Shown here piece after piece: positions 46,071 to 57,155 of a stretch of 64,000 nt of DNA (position 1 is the stretch's first letter; each line of letters opens with the position of its first letter). Location of the stretch: contig JAQEDJ010000006.1 of the NCBI GenBank assembly GCA_027669525.1, positions 4,269 to 68,268 of the forward strand, in the 5' to 3' direction. A model generated the notes under the pieces. It had not been told where the DNA came from. It did not search any database and saw only the letters and a program-made list of their open reading frames with translations. Both the position numbers and the translations under genes were made by a program. The DNA is from Coriobacteriaceae bacterium AM48-5. Lineage in GTDB: Bacteria > Actinomycetota > Coriobacteriia > Coriobacteriales > Coriobacteriaceae.

Positions 46071-48017
46071 TTAGCTTTCGGAACGGTTGGCCGATGCCTG
46101 GGCGCGCTCGGCATTCCATGCAACAAGTGCCTCGTGGACCGCTTTGGCGACATCGGCCGGAACGCCTCGAACTTCTGCAATCTCCTGCTCACTGGCCGCG
46201 CGCAAACGCTTCATCGAGCCAAAATGGCGCATTATTGCACGTTTTCTGGTGGGCCCCACGCCTGGAACGTCGTCAAGCACCGAAACCGTCATAGCCTTAT
46301 CGCGCAACTCGCGGTGGAACGTAATCGCAAATCGGTGGGATTCATCGCGAACCTGCTTGATCAGATAAAGCGAAGCGGAGCCGGTCGGCAGCACGACGGG
46401 AGTCTCGTCCCACGGCACGAAAACCTCCTCATCGGCCTTTGCCAAGCCACAAACTGGTATATCGAGGCCGAGTGCCTCAAGTTGCTTAATTGCAGCGGTC
46501 AATTGCGGCTTGCCGCCATCAACAACGAGCAAATCGGGGCGCGAGCCAAAGCGCTCGTCCGCCATGCGCTCGGGAGCATAGCGACGCCCCAGAACCTCGG
46601 ACATCGATATGAAGTCGTTCGCCTCGTCCAATTCGGCCTGAATTTTAAAGCGACGATACTGGCCCTTGTCGGCACGGCCGTTGGTAAATACCACCATAGA
46701 AGCGACGGTAAAAGTGCCGTGCAACGTCGAGATATCGAAGCACTCGATGCGCAACGGCGGCGCAGGCAGTGCCAGCGCACTTTCGAGCTCCAGAAGCGCC
46801 TGATTGGTGCGATCGTCAGCATACCCCGTGCGCATCATGTAGCGCATGAGGGCATGACGCGCATTTTTGGAAGCCATATCGAGCAGGCGGTGCTTTTCGC
46901 CGCGCTGCGGCCTATGGAGATGGCAAGAGCGCTCGCGCTTGCCCGCAAGCCACTCCCCCAACGCTTCGGCATCCTCAAGCTCGACAGAGAGATTGATCTC
47001 GGCTGGAATATCAGCCGTCTCGTCGTAATAGCGCTTAAGAAAGCCCGATTGAAGCTCTTCCTCGTCGACGTCCAGGCCTTTATCGAGGATGAACTCACAA
47101 GTTCGAACCGTTCGGCCCTCACGAACGACAAAGACACAGGCGGCAGAGATAGTCTCTTCGCGATAGAAGCCGATGACGTCGATATCGACGCTTGATGGAA
47201 AAACGACCTGTTGGCGATCGTCCAGACCCCTAATGACTTCCAGGCGACGCTTGACGCGCGCCGCACGCTCAAAATCGAGTGTCTCGGCTGCCTCCGTCAT
47301 CTCGGATGTCAGCTCATCGACGACATCCTTGCGATGACCCGACAAGAAGCGTTCGACACGCTTGACGTTCTTGGCATAGTCGGCAGGGGAAATCGCGCCG
47401 ACGCATGCGCCCGGCCCGCGCCCGACATGGTAGTCAAAGCAGGGACGCCCGTTTTGCGCGCAAATCATATTGACGATGTCTTCTTCGCCCTTATGAGATT
47501 CGACGATGCGGCGGCAGCGGCGCCATTCCGCACAGGATGCCGAGCAAATAGGAATAACCTTGCGTAGCGTATCGATGGTCTCACGCGCCGCACGGCTATC
47601 GGTATAGGGGCCAAAATAGCGCGTTCCCGGTTTATGACGCTCTCGCGTGTATTTGATTGCCGGAAACAAATCGCCCTTGGTGATGGCGATAAAGGGATAG
47701 CTTTTATCGTCTTTGAGATCGACGTTAAAGTACGGATGGTACTGGCCAATCAGATTGCGCTCGAGCACCAATGCCTCGTGCTCGGTCTCCACCACGATAT
47801 AGTCAAAGCTCGCCACCAGCTGCATCATGAGCGGGATCTTTTGACGCTCGTCCTGCAGCGTCACGTATTGACGCATACGGGCACGCAAGTTTTTTGCCTT
47901 GCCCACATAGATGACATCGCCCTTGGCATCTTTCCAAAGATAGCAGCCGGGTTGCGTGGGAACGCGCGAAACCTGCTCGGCAAGTGTTGGAATGTTGTCG
48001 TGACCTGCCACGCGCAC
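46071..48017 (-). CDS. uvrC: Excinuclease ABC subunit C
   Basis: 648 residues. GIY-YIG nuclease domain at the N terminus (GCYLWKDAKGDVIYVGKAKNLRARM), UVR motif near 210 (ELTSEMTEAAETLDFERAARV), RNase H-like C-terminal nuclease (RIECFDISTLHGTFTVASMVVF, then DLLVVDGGKPQL) and a terminal helix-hairpin-helix (LDDVPGVGPTRKRAIMRHF). It makes both incisions in nucleotide excision repair. The GTG start directly follows the murJ stop. The frame is intact. Confidence 0.96.
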   Translation of the reverse strand: MRVAGHDNIPTLAEQVSRVPTQPGCYLWKDAKGDVIYVGKAKNLRARMRQYVTLQDERQKIPLMMQLVASFDYIVVETEHEALVLERNLIGQYHPYFNVDLKDDKSYPFIAITKGDLFPAIKYTRERHKPGTRYFGPYTDSRAARETIDTLRKVIPICSASCAEWRRCRRIVESHKGEEDIVNMICAQNGRPCFDYHVGRGPGACVGAISPADYAKNVKRVERFLSGHRKDVVDELTSEMTEAAETLDFERAARVKRRLEVIRGLDDRQQVVFPSSVDIDVIGFYREETISAACVFVVREGRTVRTCEFILDKGLDVDEEELQSGFLKRYYDETADIPAEINLSVELEDAEALGEWLAGKRERSCHLHRPQRGEKHRLLDMASKNARHALMRYMMRTGYADDRTNQALLELESALALPAPPLRIECFDISTLHGTFTVASMVVFTNGRADKGQYRRFKIQAELDEANDFISMSEVLGRRYAPERMADERFGSRPDLLVVDGGKPQLTAAIKQLEALGLDIPVCGLAKADEEVFVPWDETPVVLPTGSASLYLIKQVRDESHRFAITFHRELRDKAMTVSVLDDVPGVGPTRKRAIMRHFGSMKRLRAASEQEIAEVRGVPADVAKAVHEALVAWNAERAQASANRSES

Positions 48018-50321
48018 CTACTTGCGACGAAGCAGCGCCGAGACCTCGGGCATCTTAAAGACGAAGGCAAGACCAAAAGTTACAGCAAGCGAGACGACGC
48101 CTGCAACACAAACGTAGCCCAGGGTAATTAGGATCGAGCTGCCAAGCACTCCGACAAAGTGCTCGAGTGCCCACATGACGCCGGCACCCGCGGCAGCGCC
48201 CAAGCCACCGAACAATAGGCCAAAGAAACCGCCGTGCAGGATAGACTTGACCTGAAGGCCGTGCAGACGACGGCGCAGCCACCACAGTGAGCATCCGACT
48301 AAGACCACGTAGTCAACGACGTACGAGAGCGCAATAGCCGGCATACCGTAGCCCAGCACCACGCCAAACAGCAGCACCGAACCGGCCTGACCGATAGCGG
48401 AGTACAGGCAATAGCGGCTATAAGGTTTCATATCGAGCAGGGCCGAGAAGCTCTTCTGCATCAGCACGACCACGCCGTAGAGCGGCAGGGAAAGCGCCAG
48501 ATAGATAAGGAACTCCGACACCAGCGCCACACCGGATTCATCGAACTTGCCGGCGCAGTAGATCATGTTGAGCGGACGGGCGAAGACGATCAGGTACAGT
48601 GCAAACGGAATCAGGAAGAAGAGCATCTGGGCGACACCGCGCGAAATGCCCGTGCGGACGCTGTCGTAATCCTTCTCCTGTGCGTCGTGAGAGAGCTCGG
48701 TATAGAGCGCCGTCGAAAGCGAGGCGGCAATCAGCGCGTAGGGCAGCGTGTACCACAGGCGCGCATAGGCGATGACGGAAGGGCCGGTCTCGGGCTGCAC
48801 CACCAGCGCGGCGGCATTGGTAATGGAGGTCGAGACAAACATGCACACCGTGGCGAGCAGCGTTGGGATACCAAGCGCAATCGTCTGTCGCAGCGCGGGG
48901 TCCTTAAAGTCGATATGGATATGAGGATGTACGCCATGCTTGCCAAGCGCGGGAATCTGGCAGGCCATCTGGACAAAAACGCCGAGGGTCGTACCAGCTG
49001 CGATCAAGATAATACCGGCCTGCTCGCCAAATTGTGCAGACACGGGAGCAAAGCCCATAAAGCTGGCGATGACGATGACATTGTTGAGAACCGGGGCAAA
49101 CGTCGACCAGAAGTAGTCGCGGTGTGCGTTGAGAACGCCCGAGAACACCGAGCCCAAGCCATAAAACAGAATTTGGATAGCAAAGAAGCGGAACATGAAC
49201 GCAGCGGTATCCATGCTGCCGCCATTGCCCGAAAGGAACGACTGCGTCCAAATAAAGCCGGGAGCAAACACGGTGCCCAGCAGCGAGATGCCGCCCAGCA
49301 GCAGAAGCAGAATACCGAGCAGGTTGCCGACATACTCGTTCGATGCCTCGCGGCCCTGCTCGCGCCTCACGCCCATATACACCGGCAAAAACGCCGTAAC
49401 GAGCATGCCGCCCATCACGAGCTCGTAGAGCATGTTGGGCAGGTTGTTGGCAACCTGATAGGAGGACGAGAGCAGCGACATGCCGATGGCGGCCGCCATG
49501 GCCCACGTGCGGATAAACCCGGTGACGCGCGACACGATGGTCAGCACGGTCATGAGGCCAGCAGAACGACCAACCGTGGAGTAGTCCGACGAACCCATAT
49601 CGTCTACGTCGTCCTGAGAGTCCTCATGAACCTCATCTTGTGGCAGCAAATCGTCCACGAGGGCAAAGGAGCCGGTCATAGCAAAGGGATCGTCAACCAA
49701 AACGGCGTCATCAGCAGGTGCGGCGTCATCGCTGTTCGGCATGTTGTTACCGGATACGGCATCATCATCGAATATGGCGTGGTCGCCAAACACCGTGTCA
49801 ACTTCTTTGGCGGCGACGGTTCGGGCAGAAAACGACAGAGGGTCCCAGTCGTCATCACCGTCGATGGCCACGCCCTCGATGGGATCGGTCGAACCAAGCG
49901 GCGACCATTCGTCATCCGAAAGAAGCGGTTCGCCATCATCATGAGCCGCGGGTTTGGCGGAACGAGCGGCAGGAGCGCTCTGCAGCGTGCTCTTTCCCTG
50001 GGCCGCCATCAAAAACACCGCCGTCTCATCGGGACGCGGCGCACGAGGAGCCTCAGAGGCGGTCGGCATCACGCTGGCGCTCGATTGAGCGGCGGCCAAA
50101 AAGACAGCCGTCTCATCGGGACGAGCCGAAGAAAGAACCGTACGGGGAAGCGCCGTGCCGGCACCGGCGGCACGCAAGTACACGGCCGTCTCGCCCGGGT
50201 CAGCGGCAGCAGACCAGGCGTTTCGAATCTCGTTATCGATCGAAGCGGCCTCGGGCGCGGGCGCCTGAGGAGCCGACCCTTTTGCAAAGTGAGCGCCGGA
50301 CTTTGGTTCTTCCTGCGGCAT
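48018..50321 (-). CDS. murJ: MurJ-type lipid II flippase with long cytoplasmic N-terminal arm
   Basis: 767 residues, against ~500-550 for most MurJ. The membrane core begins near residue 255 (GLMTVLTIVSRVTGFIRTWAMAAAIG) and has the MviN-type spans to the end. The first ~250 residues are low-complexity and acidic, with three near-copies of PxETAV(F/Y)LxAA around T45, T71 and T100. Mycobacterial MviN is phosphorylated by PknB and bound by FhaA in a cytoplasmic extension, which makes these threonines interesting. It begins 3 nt after the ybaK stop and is followed at once by uvrC. Confidence 0.92.
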   Translation of the reverse strand: MPQEEPKSGAHFAKGSAPQAPAPEAASIDNEIRNAWSAAADPGETAVYLRAAGAGTALPRTVLSSARPDETAVFLAAAQSSASVMPTASEAPRAPRPDETAVFLMAAQGKSTLQSAPAARSAKPAAHDDGEPLLSDDEWSPLGSTDPIEGVAIDGDDDWDPLSFSARTVAAKEVDTVFGDHAIFDDDAVSGNNMPNSDDAAPADDAVLVDDPFAMTGSFALVDDLLPQDEVHEDSQDDVDDMGSSDYSTVGRSAGLMTVLTIVSRVTGFIRTWAMAAAIGMSLLSSSYQVANNLPNMLYELVMGGMLVTAFLPVYMGVRREQGREASNEYVGNLLGILLLLLGGISLLGTVFAPGFIWTQSFLSGNGGSMDTAAFMFRFFAIQILFYGLGSVFSGVLNAHRDYFWSTFAPVLNNVIVIASFMGFAPVSAQFGEQAGIILIAAGTTLGVFVQMACQIPALGKHGVHPHIHIDFKDPALRQTIALGIPTLLATVCMFVSTSITNAAALVVQPETGPSVIAYARLWYTLPYALIAASLSTALYTELSHDAQEKDYDSVRTGISRGVAQMLFFLIPFALYLIVFARPLNMIYCAGKFDESGVALVSEFLIYLALSLPLYGVVVLMQKSFSALLDMKPYSRYCLYSAIGQAGSVLLFGVVLGYGMPAIALSYVVDYVVLVGCSLWWLRRRLHGLQVKSILHGGFFGLLFGGLGAAAGAGVMWALEHFVGVLGSSILITLGYVCVAGVVSLAVTFGLAFVFKMPEVSALLRRK

Positions 50322-50324
50322 CGC

Positions 50325-50823
50325 TCAGTCCTCTCTCGTAATCGCGGCAACCGTCGCCCCGCAAAATGCAATTAAATCATCGGGTGCAAGCTCGAGCTGA
50401 TAGCCACGCTTGCCTCCCGAAATAAAAATGGTATCCCAAAGGACACATGTCTCATCAATGAGCGTCCGGTAGCGTTTTTCATACCGACCGGGCTGCAGCC
50501 GCCGCGAACGTAGCCAGTCGCCGCAAGCAAATCCTTCACATGCATCATGGCCAAAGACTTCTCCCCCGCGGCACGCGCGGCGGACTTTAGATCGAGCTCG
50601 TCGGCAACAGGGATGCAGCACACGACATAGTCGTTGGACGGCGTCACGCAGACCAAGGTCTTAAATCCTTGACCGGGCTCCTCGCCAAGCTGCTCCGAAA
50701 TCGCGACCCCCAGGCCCACCGACTCATCGCCATCGTCTTCGTACGTATGTAGACATAGGAAATGCCGGCGCTTTCCAGCTCGCGCATCGCATTGGTTTTT
50801 GGCGTCTTTACAGCCTTTGCCAT
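50325..50823 (-). CDS. ybaK: YbaK/EbsC-type Cys-tRNA(Pro) deacylase (frame broken twice)
   Basis: Editing domain that hydrolyses mischarged Cys-tRNA(Pro). KTPKTNAMRELESAGISYV start, then PSNDYVVCCIPVADELDLK, AATGYVRGGCSPVGMK and TIFISGGKRGYQLELAPDDL, all in family order. Breaks: near 50752 (one C, joining SYV to LHTYEDDGDESVGLG) and 50475-50479 (one A, joining SPVGMKK to RYRTLIDETCV). Restored length is 166 residues. The ATG at 50823 follows AAGGAT. Confidence 0.9.
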
Positions 50824-50904
50824 GACATATCCTTTCCCTCGCATTCGGACGCAAGGATTAAGTATATGTCCAATTCGGCTGCATACGTCACTTCGGCACA
50901 GCAA

Positions 50905-50935
50905 GCGCCATCGAATCACAAGGAGTCGATGGCGC
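50905..50935. terminator. 10-bp perfect hairpin between ybaK and uvrA
   Basis: GCGCCATCGA and TCGATGGCGC pair around 11 bases in the 142-nt gap. No clear U-run. Confidence 0.5.
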
Positions 50936-50965
50936 CCATAAACTGAATCGCCTATTTATTGAGCA

Positions 50966-53836
50966 TCAAGTTGAGCCTGACGCTCCCGGTCGCGCCTGAG
51001 CAACGGCGCCAAAAAACTTGCCCGTATAACTCTGCGGACAGTCCGCAACCTGCTCCGGTGTGCCCGAAACCACGACGGTTCCGCCGCCGTTACCGCCCTC
51101 GGGACCCATATCGATCAGGCGGTCGGCAACCTTGATGACATCAAGGTTGTGTTCAATCACCAGCACCGTGTTGCCCGCATCGACCAAGCGCTGTAGCACA
51201 TCGAGCAGCTGGCGGACGTCCTCAAAATGAAGGCCGGTCGTCGGCTCGTCCAAAATATAGAACGTCTTGCCCGTCTGGCGTCGATGAAGCTCCTTAGCGA
51301 GCTTCACACGCTGCGCCTCGCCGCCCGAGAGCGTCGTGGCGGGCTGGCCTAGGCTCACGTAGCCCAAGCCTACATCGTACAGCGTCTGGAGTTTGCGCTT
51401 AATCTGCGGGATATTCCCAAAGAAGGCCAGCGCCTCGGTGACGCTCATGTCTAGCACGTCCGAGATGGTCTTGCCACGGTAGGTGACCTCGAGTGTCTCG
51501 CGGTTGTAGCGTTTACCGCCGCAAACTTCGCAAGGAACGTAGATATCGGGAAGGAAGTGCATCTCGATCTTGATCTGTCCGTCGCCCTTGCACGCCTCAC
51601 AGCGCCCGCCACTCACATTAAAGGAGAAACGACCCGGCGAGTAGCCGCGCGCCTTCGACTCCGGCGTACTCGCAAACAGCGCGCGAAGATCATCCCACAG
51701 GCCGATATAGGTAGCAGGGTTGGAACGCGGCGTGCGGCCAATCGGCGACTGGTCGATATCAATAACCTTATCGATACACTCGATGCCCTCGATTTTCTTA
51801 TACGGACCCACAGGGCGCGTCGAACGGTGAATGGCATTCGTAAGGGCAGGCGCAATGGTATCGGTAACCAGGGAGCTCTTGCCCGATCCCGACACGCCGG
51901 TAACAACCGTAAGCGTACCAAACTCGATCTTGGCAGTAACGTTTTTGAGGTTGTTGGCTCGAGCGCCCGTAATTTTAAGGCAGCCGCGACCGGGCTTGCG
52001 CCGTTCATCAGGCACCCGGATCATTCGTTTGCCGGTCAGATAAGCGCCCGTCATCGACTCAGGACACGCCATGATATCGACAGGCGTTCCCGCCGCGACT
52101 ACGTGTCCGCCGTTGACGCCGGCGCCGGGCCCCATGTCGATCACGTAATCGGCGGCACGGATTGTATCCTCGTCGTGTTCGACGACGATAACGGTATTGC
52201 CGATATCGCGCAGGCGCTCGAGCGTCTTGATCAGGCGCTCGTTGTCACGCTGATGAAGACCGATCGAGGGCTCATCCAGAATATAGAGCACACCCATGAG
52301 GCCGGCGCCGATCTGCGTTGCCAGGCGAATGCGCTGGGCCTCGCCTCCGGAAAGCGTCGCCGAGGCACGATCGAGGGTCAGATAGTCGAGTCCGACATCG
52401 ACCAGAAAACGCAAGCGCTCCAGGATTTCCTTGACGATGCGCCCGCCGATAAACTGTTGGCGCTCGGTGAGTTCCAAGCCCTCAAAAAACTCGAGCGACT
52501 CGCGGCACGATAGGCAACAGACCTCGTAAATGGACTTACCGCCTACGGTAACAGCGAGCATCTCGGGGCGCAAACGAGCGCCGTGGCAGCTCGAGCACGG
52601 CTCCTCGCGGATGTACTTCTCCAAGCGCGCCTTGGTGTTCTCATTCGTCGTCTCGGTATAGCGCTCGTACAGGATATTGCGCACGCCCGAGAACTTGGTG
52701 TCCCACTGGCTGCGGCGCCCATCGAGCTTTTGATAGTCGACCGAAATCTTCTGGTCGCCCATGCCGTCTAAAAACGCGCGACGCACCCGCGGAGGCAGAT
52801 CCTCCCACGGCGTATCGACGCTCACCTTAAAGTGTTTGCAGACCGCAGCGAAAATCTGCGGATAGTAGTTAGAGTTGCCAAACAGGCTGCCAAAGACCCC
52901 GTCGGCGATCGACTTCGAGGGGTCTTCGATTAGGGCCTCGGCATCGACCGTCTTCTTAAAGCCCAGGCCATCGCACTCTGGGCACGCGCCATAGGGCGCG
53001 TTGAACGAGAAATCACGCGGCTGCAGGTCATCGATGGAGTGCCCATGCTCCGGGCACGCTAACGCCAGCGAATACTCCAGCAACTCGCCTTCGGTCCCCT
53101 CGGGAGCGTCGCGGTCGGGCAGCAAGTATACGTTCACATTGCCGTGCGCCAGCGCGGTCGCCTGCTCAACAGACTCGGCGATACGGCCCAGAGAGTTCTC
53201 ACGGATCACGATGCGGTCGACCACGACCTCGATATCGTGCTTGAACTTCTTGTCCAGATCGATCTGATCGTCGAGCGAGCGCACTTCACCGTCGACACGC
53301 ACGCGGCTAAAGCCCTCGGCGCGAAGATCCTCAAACAGTTTGGTGTACTCGCCTTTTCGCCCGCGCACCACCGGTGCCAGCACAAACGCGCGGCGGCCCT
53401 CCCCCGCCGTCAAGACCTTGTCGGCAACCTGGTCGGTCGTCTGGCGCTCAATGACACGGCCGCATTCGGGACAGTGCGGGGTGCCCACACGGGCGAACAG
53501 CAGGCGCAGATAGTCATAAATCTCGGTTACGGTGCCAACCGTCGAGCGAGGGTTTTTAGACGTCGTCTTTTGGTCGATCGACACCGCCGGCGAAAGGCCG
53601 TCGATTGAATCCAAGTCGGGTTTGTCCATCTGTCCCAAGAACTGGCGCGCATAGCTCGAAAGACTCTCGACGTATCGACGCTGGCCCTCGGCATAGATAG
53701 TGTCAAATGCCAGCGAACTCTTGCCCGAGCCAGAAAGACCGGTAATGACCACGAGTTGGTCACGCGGAATGGAAACATCGATATCACGGAGGTTGTGCTC
53801 ACGAGCGCCGCGAATAACGATAGAAGAATCAGACAT
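50966..53836 (-). CDS. uvrA: Excinuclease ABC subunit A
   Basis: 956 residues. Two ABC modules (Walker [13 protein letters not shown] and [13 protein letters not shown]) with signatures [14 protein letters not shown] and [14 protein letters not shown]. Zinc modules are [18 protein letters not shown] and CEACKGDGQ...CEVCGGKRY. Damage sensor of nucleotide excision repair. The ATG at 53836 with AGGAG at 5 nt is chosen over an in-frame extension of 22 residues. The frame is intact. Confidence 0.97.
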   Translation of the reverse strand: MSDSSIVIRGAREHNLRDIDVSIPRDQLVVITGLSGSGKSSLAFDTIYAEGQRRYVESLSSYARQFLGQMDKPDLDSIDGLSPAVSIDQKTTSKNPRSTVGTVTEIYDYLRLLFARVGTPHCPECGRVIERQTTDQVADKVLTAGEGRRAFVLAPVVRGRKGEYTKLFEDLRAEGFSRVRVDGEVRSLDDQIDLDKKFKHDIEVVVDRIVIRENSLGRIAESVEQATALAHGNVNVYLLPDRDAPEGTEGELLEYSLALACPEHGHSIDDLQPRDFSFNAPYGACPECDGLGFKKTVDAEALIEDPSKSIADGVFGSLFGNSNYYPQIFAAVCKHFKVSVDTPWEDLPPRVRRAFLDGMGDQKISVDYQKLDGRRSQWDTKFSGVRNILYERYTETTNENTKARLEKYIREEPCSSCHGARLRPEMLAVTVGGKSIYEVCCLSCRESLEFFEGLELTERQQFIGGRIVKEILERLRFLVDVGLDYLTLDRASATLSGGEAQRIRLATQIGAGLMGVLYILDEPSIGLHQRDNERLIKTLERLRDIGNTVIVVEHDEDTIRAADYVIDMGPGAGVNGGHVVAAGTPVDIMACPESMTGAYLTGKRMIRVPDERRKPGRGCLKITGARANNLKNVTAKIEFGTLTVVTGVSGSGKSSLVTDTIAPALTNAIHRSTRPVGPYKKIEGIECIDKVIDIDQSPIGRTPRSNPATYIGLWDDLRALFASTPESKARGYSPGRFSFNVSGGRCEACKGDGQIKIEMHFLPDIYVPCEVCGGKRYNRETLEVTYRGKTISDVLDMSVTEALAFFGNIPQIKRKLQTLYDVGLGYVSLGQPATTLSGGEAQRVKLAKELHRRQTGKTFYILDEPTTGLHFEDVRQLLDVLQRLVDAGNTVLVIEHNLDVIKVADRLIDMGPEGGNGGGTVVVSGTPEQVADCPQSYTGKFFGAVAQARPGASGST

Positions 53837-54029
53837 GGAAGCTCCTTGCCTCCTATTGCATCGAATCATACTGCCGATGAGTTTAGCGCACTCGACGCGC
53901 ACAGATGTTCGTAATACAAGATTCGCAGACCTTTAGCTTTGCGTATCGGGCGCTTTGTTTCTCGAAATGCCGTGGAAAGGTTACAGTAATCTAATACTGA
54001 ACTTAATTTGTTGTACCAGAGGAACGTCC

Positions 54030-56181
54030 ATGACCGAAGATATCCCCCTTGAAATCACTTCGAGCGACATGGCCAATCTGCCCATATTCATCGCCGTCCT
54101 TATCGTGGCCGCCGTCGTCGTGCGCGTGTATTTTTCAATCAAACGCAACGAAAAGCCACCCATTGCCCGCGTCTTTTGGTGCGCGACGCTCCTCATCCCG
54201 CTCGGCGTGGTAGCTGCATGGGTTACGAATCAATTGCTCGTAAATGAGGGCAGCTCCCTATGGGCCCTTTCTTATTCGGCGCTCGGTGCTGCCGCCGTCA
54301 TGCTTCTTGTCGAGCCCTTGGTTTCGGGACTTATCGACCAAACCGACCTTGCGACGGGAACGGTTGCCTGTATTTGCCGTGACATCCTTGTCATCGCCGC
54401 TGTTTCAGCGCTCTCGTTCGTTTCACTCGAAATTGCCTGCAACGAAACGTTCTATCGCATTCCCGCCAACTCATTCGGGTTTTCCGTCGGGCTGCTCGCG
54501 ACGGTTCTGCTCTCCCTTTATTTGCTGGGACAGCGTCATGGAGGCGTCATGGCTCTCGTGCCCGTCGTCTGCTGCATCCTTGGCATTGCCGAGCACTTCG
54601 TCATAACGTTTAAAGGCGAAGCATCCTGCCAAGCGATATCTTGGCCCTTGGCACCGCAATGGAAGTGAGCGAGGGATACGAGTTTACCTTTACCGCCGGA
54701 ATCGTAACCTCTCTCGCCCTGCTGGAGATTTCCCTGGGGCTTCTTTCGCTCATCCGACCGCGAAAGCTCCGTACGCCCACCCATGTCTTCCCCGCTATCG
54801 CCACTAACCTCTGTGCTTTTCTGCTAGTGACCGTTGTGGGGCTCTCAGGCTTTTCCAACATCGACTTGGAGCAGGCGCTGGATTTTGGATTTGACCGTTG
54901 GCAGCCATCACCACGTATGCGTCTCAGGGTTTTATCACTTCGTTCACCGAAATGGTCAACGAGTTGCCCATTGAGAAGCCCGAAGACTATACGCCCGATG
55001 AGGCGCAGAGCATCGAGCAGGAGCTCGCCGCCGCCTACGACAGCACATATGGCTCGAGCGAGCAGCGCGCGGCGGCCGTTGCCCAGTTCAATGAAATCAA
55101 GCCGACGATTGTTGCCGTCATGAATGAGAGTTTTAGCGACCTTTCGTGCTTTGAGCAGCTCCAGGCGGCCGGGTACACCGGCCCCGCATTCTACAACTCG
55201 CTTCCCGACACACTTGTTCGCGGCACCATGCTCGCTTCGGTCGCCGGTGGCGGAACGGCGAACTCCGAATTCGAATTTTTGACCGGAGTGACAACGGCCT
55301 TTGTCGGATTAGGCAAGATCCCCTATCAGCTGTATCAGATGAATGGCGTAAACAGCCTGGCAAAGGACCTTAAAGAGCTTGGGTATACCACTACCGCTAT
55401 GCACCCGCAAAACCCCGTCAACTACCATCGAGATAAAATCTATCAACAGCTGGGCTTTGGAGACTTTCTTTCAATCGGCGATTTCGAAGGTGCGCCCTAT
55501 TACCATGCCGGCGTATGCGACTACGCCACCTACGACAAGATACTCGACCTGCTTAGAACCGACGAAGCGCCGCAGTTCATCTTTGACGTCACGATGCAAA
55601 ATCACGGCGGCTACGACTATGGCACCGTTCCCGCCGAAGAGCTGACAAACTATTGGGTCGAGGGAGCCAGCGAAGGCGCCAACAGCGCGCTCAACACCTA
55701 TCTCACCTGCATCAACGCATCCGACCGGGACCTCGAGTACTTTATCAACGAGCTCCGCAACATCGGCAGACCGGTTGTTCTTGTCTTTTTTGGCGACCAT
55801 CAGCCGAGCGCCGCAACGACTCTCAACGACGAGCTGTACCCTCAGGAAGATACGGCAAGCCACGCTTTCCGTATCTATCAGTCGACATATCTCGTCTGGG
55901 CTAACTATGAGATCGCCGGCAATACCGAGCTCAACGTCTACGACACCGTCGGGGCAAACGAGATTGCAGCCATTACCCTTAATAAGATCGGCGCCCCGCT
56001 CACCAATTACCAAAAGGCCCTGCTTGCGACAAGGTCAGATGTGCCCACCATCAATGTCGCCGGCTATCTCGGTGCCGACGGGCTGCGCTACGACTTGGAA
56101 TCGGAAGACAGCCCCTACGCCTCGACGATCGACAAGCTGCAGCGCATGCAATACCTCGAGTTCGCCAGCAAAGTTCAGTAA
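54030..56181 (+). CDS. LTA-synthase-like sulfatase-family membrane protein (frame broken twice)
   Basis: The N-terminal part has several membrane spans (LPIFIAVLIVAAVVVRVYF and following). The extracellular domain is sulfatase-like: IVAVMNESFSDLSCFEQL, catalytic Thr region GGGTANSEFEFLTG, MHPQNPVNYHRD, MQNHGGYDY and VLVFFGDHQPS. Members polymerise or transfer glycerol phosphate for teichoic-type polymers. Breaks: 54625-54626 (one C, restoring EASLPSDILALGTAMEV) and near 54897 (one base, joining DFGFDR to LAAITTYASQGF). Restored length is 717 residues. The exact product is unknown. Confidence 0.85.
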
Positions 56182-56326
56182 GCCCGCCCATTCGCTTGGG
56201 CCCATCGTATTGCAAGCACGCTCGGCCCAAACGCATCGCAAATGACTCCCGCTCGCAAACGAGGGTACAATGACGCTCGTGTCACATCGCGGGGCCCCGG
56301 CCCCAGCATATACAAAGGAGTCATAC

Positions 56327-57155
56327 ATGGGTTGCGAACACGCACAGGCCGCCGGCGGACAAACGTCGCCGTCGCAATTTGAGGAGAACACGCTGTCCGA
56401 GGTCAAGCGCGTCATCGCCGTGCTTTCCGGCAAGGGCGGTGTCGGCAAGTCATTTGTCACCGGTGCCATCGCCACCGAGCTTGCCCGTCACGGCCACAAG
56501 GTCGGCGTCCTCGATGCCGACATCACCGGTCCCTCTATCCCCAAGATGTTCGGTATGAGTGGACGCCACGTCCATGCCCTTGGCAACCTTATGCTGCCCG
56601 AAATCTCCGAGCACGGCGTCAAGGTCATGAGCTCCAACCTGCTGCTCCAAAACGAGACCGACCCCGTCCTTTGGCGCGGTCCGGTCATCGCAGGCGCCAT
56701 TAGGCAGTTCTGGAGCGAGACCTCGTGGGGCCATCGACTACCTACTGGTCGACATGCCTCCGGGAACAGGCGACGTCGCGCTCACCGTCTTCCAGTCGCT
56801 GCCGGTCGACGGCATCGTCATTGTCACGAGCCCGCAGGATCTGGTCTCGATGATCGTCGCCAAGGCGGTCAACATGGCCGAGAAGATGAACGTCCCCATT
56901 CTGGGCATTGTCGAGAACATGAGCTATATTGAGTGCCCTGACTGCGGCAAGAAGATCGAGGTCTTTGGCAAGAGCAAGCTCCCCGAGGTCGCAGAGCGCT
57001 ATAACCTCGACATCTTGGGCCAGCTTCCCATTAATCCGGCACTCGCCGAGGCCTGCGATAAGGGCGAGGTCGAGACCGCGCTGCCCGATGGCATGTTGCC
57101 CAAGGCAGCCTCTGCCGTCGAGGCTATTACCCCGCACGAGACCGACGAGGCCTAA
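56327..57155 (+). CDS. Mrp/NBP35-family iron-sulfur carrier ATPase (frame broken once)
   Basis: P-loop ATPase that carries Fe-S clusters. Deviant Walker A VLSGKGGVGKSFVTGA, DADITGPSIPKMF, then after the break DYLLVDMPPGTGDVALTVFQ, IVTSPQDLVSMIVAKAVNMA and the cluster-ligand motif IECPDCGKKIEVFG. The frame is lost at 56727-56730; two bases (probably GC) are missing, restoring TSWGAIDYLLVD. Total 276 residues. The N terminus MGCEHAQAAGG has an extra Cys. The ATG follows AAAGGAG. Confidence 0.92.
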
